From Maricaulis sp048270265 (GTDB taxonomy: Bacteria > Pseudomonadota > Alphaproteobacteria > Caulobacterales > Maricaulaceae): a stretch of 11,207 bases of DNA. Shown here piece after piece: positions 5,875 to 11,207 of the stretch. The stretch's first letter is position 1. Each line of letters starts with the position of its first letter. The translations under genes and the position numbers were made by a program. The stretch lies in NCBI RefSeq assembly GCF_048270265.1, contig NZ_JBLWTD010000042.1:1-11207 (forward strand), written 5' to 3'. Under the pieces are notes generated by a model. It was not told where the DNA came from. It worked only from the letters and a program-made list of their open reading frames with translations, and made no database searches.

Positions 5875-6486
5875 TCAGGCGAGCCCGGCGCGTTCAAACC
5901 GGACTTCCGGCCATTGCCGGTGCTGGCGCTCGCATTTGGCGTTCCAGCCGACCGGGTCCGCCAGGGCTGCAACCGGGCGGACATGCAGCGAGAACAGCTC
6001 GTCCAGCCCATAGGGTGCCAGCACCTCCATCTCACCGGCGGCATCGAGCCGGACGGCAACGGCATGGGTGTGGGAGGCGAAATGCGCGACGGCATCGGTG
6101 GTGCTGGTCAGCGGCGCGCGGGTGACGCCATGCTTGGCACCGAACCAGAGATGGACCCGGGCCTGGTTACGGATTTCGACGATGGCGTCGAGATCACCGA
6201 ACACGGCATCGCCGGCCTTGATGACGACATCCTCGGCCGCCTCGCCCAGATCCGAGGCGTCGTAATAGCCGAGATCATAATCATTGACGCCATAGGCCGG
6301 ATCGCGCCCGGTCAGGGCATTCCACACCGCCTGGTAGACCGCCCCGGCCATCAGGCCGTGATCGGGCAGGTCCATCGCGGCGGCGCGTTCCAGCACCGTC
6401 ATTGCCAGAGGATTGGCCCGCACCGCCTCGATCAGGAAGGCCCGCTGTGCGTCAGCCGGGGCATGGGCGAGGCGGCGGGGATCCAT
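5875..6486 (-). CDS. Nucleotidyltransferase family protein (PF06042 type)
   Basis: The product has 203 residues. Its features are those of the uncharacterised nucleotidyltransferase-like family PF06042/COG3575: an early helix (11-38), A-G-A-V-Y-Q-A-V-W-N-A-L-T-G at 47-60, V-N-D-Y-D-L-G-Y-Y-D at 67-76 with the acidic D69-x-D71 pair expected for metal-nucleotide binding, and the conserved V-E-I-R-N-Q-A-R-V-H-L-W-F segment at 103-115. These traits suggest transfer of a nucleotide to an unknown acceptor in the cytoplasm; activity is inferred from family only. It starts 5 bp after the pheT stop on the same strand, so it is the last gene of the pheS-pheT transcription unit. No intrinsic terminator is evident just after its TGA. 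Confidence 0.8.
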   Translation of the reverse strand: MDPRRLAHAPADAQRAFLIEAVRANPLAMTVLERAAAMDLPDHGLMAGAVYQAVWNALTGRDPAYGVNDYDLGYYDASDLGEAAEDVVIKAGDAVFGDLDAIVEIRNQARVHLWFGAKHGVTRAPLTSTTDAVAHFASHTHAVAVRLDAAGEMEVLAPYGLDELFSLHVRPVAALADPVGWNAKCERQHRQWPEVRFERAGLA

Positions 6487-6491
6487 TTGGC

Positions 6492-8891
6492 TCAGCCCCG
6501 CAGCGTGCCGCCGGTGGCACCGGTCACCTTGGCGATCACCTTGGCGGCAACGGCGTCGATATCCTCGTCGGTCAGCGTCTTGTCGCGCGGCTGCAACACG
6601 ACCTCGATCGCCAGCGAGGTCTGTCCCTCGGGCACACCCTTGCCCTCATAGACATCGAATACAGTGACATCGGTGATCAAGGCCTTGTCGGCGCCCTTGG
6701 CGGCGCGGATCAGGGCGTCGGCGGCGACCGTCTTGTCGACGAGGAAGGCGAAATCGCGCTTCACCGGCGTCAGGTCGGCGCGGTCGAGCTGGGTGCGGGC
6801 CTTGAGGCCATTGGCCTTGCGCGGCTTGGGAATAGCGTCGAGCACGATTTCAAACGCCAGCACGCGGCCATCAATGCCGAGCGCCTTGAGCACGCGCGGA
6901 TGAATCTCGCCAAACTCGGCCATCACATTCTTCGGCCCCTGGCGCAGCACGCCGGAACGGCCCGGATGCCACCAGTCACGCGCTTCCGGCGCCACCTGCA
7001 GCGAGGCGGACGGCGCCCCGGCGGCTTCCAGGGCCGCCATGGCGTCGGCCTTGACGTCGAACACGTCGGGCGCACGGCTGCCGGTCCAGTGACGCGCGGA
7101 GGTGATGCGGCGCACACCGGTGGCGACCAGCAACTGGCCGTCGGGCTGATCGGTGAGATAGACCGGGCCGACCTCGAACAGGCGTGCATCGGACAAGCCG
7201 CGATCGGCATTGGCCTGCAGTGCGGTGAGCAGATGGATCAGCGCCGTCGGGCGCATCACGTCGAGCTCGGAGGAGATCGGGTTTTCCAGCGCCAGGCCGG
7301 TGCCATGGCCGCCGAACAGGGCCGCCTGCGAGGTCTCGCAGAAGGACCAGGTCACCGCTTCCTGATAGCCACGAACCGCCAGCGCGCGGCGGGCATTGCG
7401 GGCGCGCAATTGCATCACGGTCGCCGGTGCCTGGCGCCGTACGGGCGGGCGTTCGAGCGAGGTGGCGGTGAGCTTGTCGAAACCGTGAATGCGGGCGATT
7501 TCCTCGACCAGATCGGCCTTCAGGCTGCAATCCATCCGCCAGCTCGGCACGCCGACGGTCAGCACATCGCCGGCCCCGGTCGGCTTGAAGCCGAGCGTGG
7601 TGAGGATGCGCAGGATTTCGGCCCGCGGCAGGTCGAGCCCGGTCAGGCGTTTGACCTCACTGATCGGGAATTCAATATCGGCGGGCGCTGCCGGGATCTC
7701 GCCGAAGACGGCGGTCTCGGAGGCTTCGCCGCCGCAGATTTTCAGGATCAGCCGCGTGGCGTATTCAATGCCATCGATGATGGATTGCGGGTCAACGCCG
7801 CGCTCGAAACGGTATTTGGCGTCGCTGTCGATACCGGTCGCCTTGGCGGTGGCGCGGGTGACCAGCGGGTCGAACCAGGCCGCCTCGATGAAGACATCGG
7901 TGGTCGCGTCACTGCAGCCGGAATAGGTCCCGCCCATGATACCGCCAAAGCCCAGGCAACGGGCTTCATCGGCGATGACGCACATGTCTTCCGTCGGCGT
8001 GTAGGTCTTCTTGTCGAGGGCCTCGAAGGCATCGCTGTCGCCGGCACCGCGGCGCGCATGCAGATGGCCGCTCAGCTTGGCCGCGTCATAGACGTGCAGC
8101 GGCCGGCAGCGATCATAGGAGATCAGGTTTGTGATGTCGGCGAGCGCATTGATCGGGCGCAGACCGATCGACCGGAGTGCCTTTTGCAGCCATTCCGGAG
8201 ACGCCACATTCCTGACGCCGCGGATCAGGCGGCCGGCGAAGACCGGACAGGCTTCCGGCCAGTCCAGCTCGACCTTGATCGGGCAGGGAAATGTGCCCGG
8301 GACGGGCTCGATCGGGACATCCTTGAGCGTACCGATACCGGTTGCGGCCAGGTCGCGGGCGATGCCGCGCACGCCGAGCCAGTCGGGGCGATTGGGTGTG
8401 ACTTCGAAATCTATGACGATATCGTCCTGGCCCAGCGCGACAACAGCCGGCGTGCCGACGGGCCAGTCGCCCTCGAGATCAATGATCCCGTCATGATCCT
8501 CGCCGAGTTCCAGTTCCTTGGCCGAACACATCATGCCCGAGCTCTCGACGCCGCGGATCTTGCGCGGCTTCTTGTCGAGGGAGAAATCGAGGCCCGGGAT
8601 ATAGGCGCCGAGCGGGGCATAGACGGCGCGCATGCCGGTGCGCGCATTGGGAGCGCCGCAGACGATCTGCTTGATACCGTCAACGGTCTCGACAGTGCAG
8701 ACGCGCAGCTTGTCGGCATCGGGGTGCGCGACGGCCTCTTTGACGTAGGCGACCGTGAAGGCACCGAATTTCTCGGCCGGATTGTCGATTTCCTCGATCT
8801 CGAGACCGGCCATGGTCATCGCCTCGGCGATCTCGTCGAGCGAGGCCGTGGTCTCGAGGTGGTATTTCAGCCAGGAAAGCGGGAATTTCAT
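6492..8891 (-). CDS. pheT: Phenylalanine--tRNA ligase, beta subunit
   Basis: This 799-residue protein matches the usual length of bacterial PheT (about 790-810). Domains in order: the N-terminal segment beginning M-K-F-P-L-S-W-L; an EMAP-like tRNA-binding domain (about 39-150, H-P-D-A-D-K-L-R-V-C, I-V-C-G-A-P-N); the B3/4 editing domain (about 210-385), which hydrolyses mischarged Tyr-tRNA(Phe); the B5 domain (about 405-475, V-P-S-W-R-M-D); a catalytic-like core (about 490-700); and the ferredoxin-fold anticodon-binding domain (about 705-798, R-D-F-A-F-L-V-D). With PheS it forms the cytoplasmic α2β2 enzyme charging tRNA(Phe). The ATG at 8889-8891 overlaps the stop of the preceding gene by 4 nt and has its own strong GGAGGA site, so it is both coupled and independently well initiated. 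Confidence 0.98.
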   Translation of the reverse strand: MKFPLSWLKYHLETTASLDEIAEAMTMAGLEIEEIDNPAEKFGAFTVAYVKEAVAHPDADKLRVCTVETVDGIKQIVCGAPNARTGMRAVYAPLGAYIPGLDFSLDKKPRKIRGVESSGMMCSAKELELGEDHDGIIDLEGDWPVGTPAVVALGQDDIVIDFEVTPNRPDWLGVRGIARDLAATGIGTLKDVPIEPVPGTFPCPIKVELDWPEACPVFAGRLIRGVRNVASPEWLQKALRSIGLRPINALADITNLISYDRCRPLHVYDAAKLSGHLHARRGAGDSDAFEALDKKTYTPTEDMCVIADEARCLGFGGIMGGTYSGCSDATTDVFIEAAWFDPLVTRATAKATGIDSDAKYRFERGVDPQSIIDGIEYATRLILKICGGEASETAVFGEIPAAPADIEFPISEVKRLTGLDLPRAEILRILTTLGFKPTGAGDVLTVGVPSWRMDCSLKADLVEEIARIHGFDKLTATSLERPPVRRQAPATVMQLRARNARRALAVRGYQEAVTWSFCETSQAALFGGHGTGLALENPISSELDVMRPTALIHLLTALQANADRGLSDARLFEVGPVYLTDQPDGQLLVATGVRRITSARHWTGSRAPDVFDVKADAMAALEAAGAPSASLQVAPEARDWWHPGRSGVLRQGPKNVMAEFGEIHPRVLKALGIDGRVLAFEIVLDAIPKPRKANGLKARTQLDRADLTPVKRDFAFLVDKTVAADALIRAAKGADKALITDVTVFDVYEGKGVPEGQTSLAIEVVLQPRDKTLTDEDIDAVAAKVIAKVTGATGGTLRG

Positions 8892-9517
8892 TGCTCGTCC
8901 TCCGGCCGCGATAGGGCCGTTTCAGGTGATGTGGGGGCCGGGTGGGCAGCGCCCAATTGTTCAAACGCGTCGTCGGCGCCGACTTCGCACTGGTTCACGC
9001 GCCGGGCGAGCGCACCGCCGGCGGGCACCGTCTCCCAGCAGCGGTCGAACACAGAGCAATAGCAGACGCGCACTTCCCAGGCGTTCCAGCTCGACGCGGC
9101 AGCGTTGAGCTCGGACTGGGTGATATCCTCGCGTGACCACCGGATATTGATCGGGGTCACACTTTCATTGGGTGCCAGGGCCCGGCCGGTCAGCCCGGCC
9201 CAGGAGAGGTTATAGCCATCGGGCAGCTGGGCGCGATAGGCCTCAAGCCCGGACTGCAACTCGCCATCGCGATAGAGCGAAACGCGGCGGATCAGCGCCG
9301 GTCCGACGCCATTATTCGCGACGGTAATTCCCAGACTGGCTTCGGTCGGCATGGTCGAGACAAAGCCATCGACCTGCAACACGGGATAGACCGCACCATG
9401 CTGCTGCGCCCGCATCACCCGCCCCTGGTCCCAGGCCACAAACAGGGCCGCGATACCCACGAGCATCGCGCCGATCCCGGTCAGGGTCTGGTGGTTATGG
9501 GTGAACCAGCGCCACAT
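8888..9517 (-). CDS. Single-pass membrane protein gene lodged between pheS and pheT
   Basis: I do not recognise a named family. The 209-residue product has one hydrophobic helix (about 11-29), then W-D-Q-G-R-V-M-R-A-Q-Q-H, a basic/polar helix, and a β-rich domain (about 43-165). That domain contains V-A-N-N-G-V-G-P-A-L-I, typical of an immunoglobulin-like strand turn, and a late C152-Y-C154-S-V-F-D-R-C160-W cluster. A fourth cysteine is at 177, and the tail is Pro/Glu-rich and disordered. The short N-terminus is not strongly basic, so topology is uncertain. Its ATG shares one base with the pheS stop (TAATG) and no strong ribosome site precedes it, suggesting reinitiation after pheS. Its TGA overlaps the pheT ATG by 4 nt. 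The gene is therefore tightly co-translated with phenylalanyl-tRNA synthetase although nothing in it resembles a synthetase domain. Confidence 0.88.
   Translation of the reverse strand: MWRWFTHNHQTLTGIGAMLVGIAALFVAWDQGRVMRAQQHGAVYPVLQVDGFVSTMPTEASLGITVANNGVGPALIRRVSLYRDGELQSGLEAYRAQLPDGYNLSWAGLTGRALAPNESVTPINIRWSREDITQSELNAAASSWNAWEVRVCYCSVFDRCWETVPAGGALARRVNQCEVGADDAFEQLGAAHPAPTSPETALSRPEDEQ
8898..8903 (-). promoter_or_regulatory. Strong ribosome binding site for pheT inside the upstream gene
   Basis: On the minus strand this reads GGAGGA and ends 6 nt before the pheT ATG. It lies inside the last codons of the membrane protein gene and would allow full pheT initiation whatever the yield of that gene. 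Confidence 0.7.
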
Positions 9518-10599
9518 TAGCTCAGGCCTGTCGCCATATTCGCCTGCAGCAGGGGCGAGAAGCCGTAATGGCCGAGCCAGCGCTGGTCGGAATTGAAGAA
9601 ATCGCGCAGGTCCGGGGCGCCATATTTGAGCATGGCGAGGCGATCAACGCCCATGCCGAAGGCGAAGCCCTGGTATTCGTCCGGATCGAGGCCGCAATTG
9701 CGGATCACATTCGGATGCACCATGCCGCAGCCGAGGATTTCCATCCATTGCTCGCCCGAGCCGACCTTCACGGCCTGGCCGACGCGCTCATAGCGCACAT
9801 CCATCTCCGCCGATGGCTCGGTGAAGGGGAAGTGGTGCGGGCGGAAACGGGTGACGACTTCATCGGTCTCGAAGAAGGCGGCGAGGAAGTCCTGCAACAC
9901 GCCCTTGAGGTGACCCATATGGGTTTCCTTGTCGATCACCAGGCCTTCGACCTGGTGGAACATCGGCGTGTGGGTCTGGTCCCAGTCACAGCGATAGACC
10001 CGGCCCGGCGCAATGATGCGGATCGGCGGCGTCTGGCTCATCATGGTGCGGATCTGGACCGGAGAGGTATGGGTGCGCAACACCTTGCGCAGGCCATCCG
10101 AGTCCGGCTTCATGAAGAAAGTGTCCTGGGTATCGCGCGCCGGATGGCCCTCGGGGAAATTCAGCGCCGTGAAATTGTGGAAGTCATCTTCCACGTCCGA
10201 GCCTTCCGCGACGGCAAATCCCATATCGGCGAAGATCACGGCGAGCTCTTCCATCACCTGGGTGATCGGATGGATCGACCCCTGCGGCTCGGGCCGCACC
10301 GGCAGGGTGACATCGATGGTCTCGGAGGCCAGCGCCGCATCGAGCGCGGCCGCTTCCAGCATCGCCTTGCGCGCATCGATCGCCGCGCCGAGCCGGTCCT
10401 TGAGACCATTCAGCGCCGGCCCCATCACCTGGCGCTCCTCCGGGCTCATGGAGCCCAGCGAGCGCATCATCAGCGAGACAGACCCCTTCTTGCCCAGCGC
10501 CCCGACGCGCACGGCATCAAGCGCCGCCTCGTCTGTGGCGCCCGAGATTTGCGCGAGCACGTCCTGCTCGAGGGTTTCCAGTGCAGCGGTATCGGTCAT
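9517..10599 (-). CDS. pheS: Phenylalanine--tRNA ligase, alpha subunit
   Basis: This 360-residue protein has the normal bacterial PheS length. An N-terminal coiled coil (about 1-85), which contacts tRNA, is followed by the class II synthetase core. Motif 1 lies around H-P-I-T-Q-V-M-E-E-L; motif 2 is G-R-V-Y-R-C-D-W-D-Q-T-H-T-P-M-F-H-Q-V-E-G. The phenylalanine pocket segment F-P-F-T-E-P-S-A-E-M-D-V follows, and motif 3 is G-M-G-V-D-R-L-A-M-L-K-Y-G near the C-terminus. It activates phenylalanine with ATP and charges tRNA(Phe) as α2β2 with PheT. The ATG at 10599 is chosen: A-A-G-G-G lies 7 nt upstream. A TTG at 10662 would add 21 residues unlike the family. It is the first gene after the rplT terminator and ends with TAA overlapping the next ATG. 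Confidence 0.97.
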   Translation of the reverse strand: MTDTAALETLEQDVLAQISGATDEAALDAVRVGALGKKGSVSLMMRSLGSMSPEERQVMGPALNGLKDRLGAAIDARKAMLEAAALDAALASETIDVTLPVRPEPQGSIHPITQVMEELAVIFADMGFAVAEGSDVEDDFHNFTALNFPEGHPARDTQDTFFMKPDSDGLRKVLRTHTSPVQIRTMMSQTPPIRIIAPGRVYRCDWDQTHTPMFHQVEGLVIDKETHMGHLKGVLQDFLAAFFETDEVVTRFRPHHFPFTEPSAEMDVRYERVGQAVKVGSGEQWMEILGCGMVHPNVIRNCGLDPDEYQGFAFGMGVDRLAMLKYGAPDLRDFFNSDQRWLGHYGFSPLLQANMATGLS

Positions 10600-10680
10600 G
10601 TCTTCGCCCTTGCCAGTCAGGTTGGGGTTTAGCGTTTGAATTTTCAGGTGTCGACAGCACAAATCCGCTGCGTCAGGCCC
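10600..10680 (-). other. pheS leader region, promoter expected but not resolved
   Basis: These 81 bp separate the rplT terminator from the pheS start. A pheS promoter should lie here if the terminator is efficient. A TTGTGC hexamer followed by an AT-rich stretch is a weak candidate. I see no short leader peptide rich in Phe codons and no E. coli-style attenuator hairpin. An 8-bp palindrome, TGTCGACA, lies near the middle. Confidence 0.35.
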
Positions 10681-10723
10681 AAAAACGAAAAAGGCCCGCG
10701 GGCGATGCGCCGGCGAGCCTTTT
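10681..10723 (-). terminator. Rho-independent terminator after rplT
   Basis: Read on the minus strand, a long GC-rich stem is followed by TTTTTCGTTTTT (10692 down to 10681). Plus-strand arms are 10693-10704 and 10708-10719 around a 3-nt loop. Pairs are GGC/GCC, CGC/GCG and GGCG/CGCC, separated by one wobble pair in the RNA and one mismatch. An A-run before the stem on the same strand (10723-10720) extends it. It lies 21 bp after the rplT stop and would separate rpmI-rplT from pheS, either fully or as a read-through attenuator. Confidence 0.88.
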
Positions 10724-10743
10724 CCTGAAGTCGTATGACAGGC

Positions 10744-11100
10744 CTAGGCCAGCGCGGCTTGCGCCTGGTCAACCAGGGCCTTGAAGGCGTCCGGCTCATG
10801 GATGGCGATGTCGGACAGGACCTTGCGGTCAACCTCGATACCGGCCTTGATCAGGCCGTGCATCATGGTCGAATAGGTCATGCCGTGCAGGCGTGCGCCG
10901 GCATTGATACGCTGGATCCAGAGGGCGCGGAAGGTGCGCTTCTTGGCACGGCGGTCGCGATAAGCGTACTGACCGGCCTTCTCCACAGCCTGGACGGCAG
11001 CGCGGAAGGTGTTCTTGCGACGGCCGTAATAGCCTTTCGCTTTCTTGATAACTTTTTTGTGGCGGATGGCCGTAGCCGGGCCGGATGTCACTCGTGACAT
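10744..11100 (-). CDS. rplT: 50S ribosomal protein L20
   Basis: The 118-residue product has the family's usual length. It begins M-S-R-V in place of the common M-A-R-V-K and carries the long basic N-terminal extension (R-H-K-K-V-I-K-K-A-K-G-Y-Y-G-R-R-K) that threads into 23S rRNA. The globular part follows: R-D-R-R-A-K-K-R-T-F-R-A-L-W-I-Q-R-I-N-A-G-A-R, then G-M-T-Y-S-T-M-M-H-G-L and the final R-K-V-L-S-D-I-A. L20 is needed early in 50S assembly. AGGAG lies 7 nt before the ATG at 11100. It follows rpmI by 27 bp on the same strand, in the conserved rpmI-rplT order, and a terminator follows. Confidence 0.98.
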   Translation of the reverse strand: MSRVTSGPATAIRHKKVIKKAKGYYGRRKNTFRAAVQAVEKAGQYAYRDRRAKKRTFRALWIQRINAGARLHGMTYSTMMHGLIKAGIEVDRKVLSDIAIHEPDAFKALVDQAQAALA

Positions 11101-11127
11101 GGTATGCTCCTACTCAATGCCGGGGGC

Positions 11128-11207
11128 TTAAAGGCCGTACGGGAGATATTTCTTGATGATCTTCGTATCCTGAGCGGACAGGACAACCTGTCCCCGCTTG
11201 TCGCGGA
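11128..11207 (-). CDS. rpmI: 50S ribosomal protein L35, 3' end only
   Basis: Only the last 25 codons lie in the window, ending at TAA (11128-11130). The visible C-terminus reads R-D-K-R-G-Q-V-V-L-S-A-Q-D-T-K, then I-I-K-K-Y-L-P-Y-G-L, which matches the end of L35 (basic loop, V-V-L/S, then K-K-x-L-P-Y). The position directly upstream of rplT confirms the call. L35 is a small basic protein of the large ribosomal subunit. The rest of the gene, and infC if the usual order holds, lies beyond the right edge. Confidence 0.93.
   Translation of the reverse strand, partial: RDKRGQVVLSAQDTKIIKKYLPYGL

Noticed and set aside
6402..9062. 886-codon open frame on the plus strand opposite pheT
   Set aside because: It lies wholly antisense to the certain pheT gene and its neighbours, and its translation is rich in Gly/Arg/Asp/His with no recognisable domain. 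Long antisense frames are expected in GC-rich genes.
9568..10632. 354-codon plus-strand frame opposite pheS
   Set aside because: It is antisense to a certain synthetase gene with all class II motifs; the translation is His/Arg/Glu-rich shadow sequence.
10650..10657. TGTCGACA palindrome in the pheS leader as a possible operator
   Set aside because: An 8-bp palindrome is expected by chance in 11 kb, and nothing around it suggests a binding site.
10600..10662. 21-codon N-terminal extension of pheS from a TTG
   Set aside because: The extra residues are not part of the PheS family, and a better-placed ATG with a ribosome site exists at 10599.
1..11207. Defence system, mobile element, CRISPR array, tRNA or rRNA
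   Set aside because: I looked on both strands for direct-repeat arrays, transposase or integrase motifs and tRNA-like ends and saw none. Gene content is core chromosome.

Overview
The window is about 11.2 kb of GC-rich, gene-dense bacterial chromosome. It looks like an alphaproteobacterium, and protein style together with a CtrA-like TTAA/TTAA box suggests the stalked, dimorphic Caulobacterales/Maricaulales (Hyphomonadaceae-like) side. That placement is an inference from sequence character, not a database result. I see no rRNA, tRNA, CRISPR array, insertion sequence, prophage or integrase. It reads as ordinary core chromosome with several poorly characterised envelope genes.

Left part (1-2487). 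The 3' end of a GNAT acetyltransferase gene (+) converges, with a 2-bp gap, on a secreted SnoaL/NTF2-like (DUF4440-type) protein gene (-). A 159-bp divergent spacer follows, then a 443-residue membrane protein of no family I recognise (+), with one N-terminal and four later membrane segments.

Metal module (2497-3615). A MerR-family metal sensor (-) with a ZntR/CadR-like cysteine set is divergent from a short cation diffusion facilitator (+). Between them lies a textbook MerR-type promoter: TTGAAC, a 19-bp spacer carrying a perfect CTCTAG-TGG-CTAGAG palindrome, then TAGGGT. Sensor, operator and pump together make a self-contained zinc/cadmium/lead-type detoxification switch.

Envelope pair (3633-5690, both -). 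The upstream gene encodes a membrane-anchored protein with a peptidoglycan-binding domain and Sel1-type repeats. Behind it lies a cysteine-rich lipoprotein gene. A GGTTAA-N6-TTAACC element sits about 45-55 bp upstream of the first start codon, so cell-cycle control by CtrA is plausible. CtrA's usual spacing is 7, and here it is 6.

Translation operon (5875-11207, all -). In transcription order: rpmI (3' end only), rplT, a strong intrinsic terminator, pheS, an unrecognised single-pass membrane protein gene, pheT, and a nucleotidyltransferase-family gene. The point of most interest is that the membrane protein gene is locked between pheS and pheT. It overlaps pheS by 1 nt (TAATG) and pheT by 4 nt (ATGA), so it must be co-translated with both subunits of phenylalanyl-tRNA synthetase.
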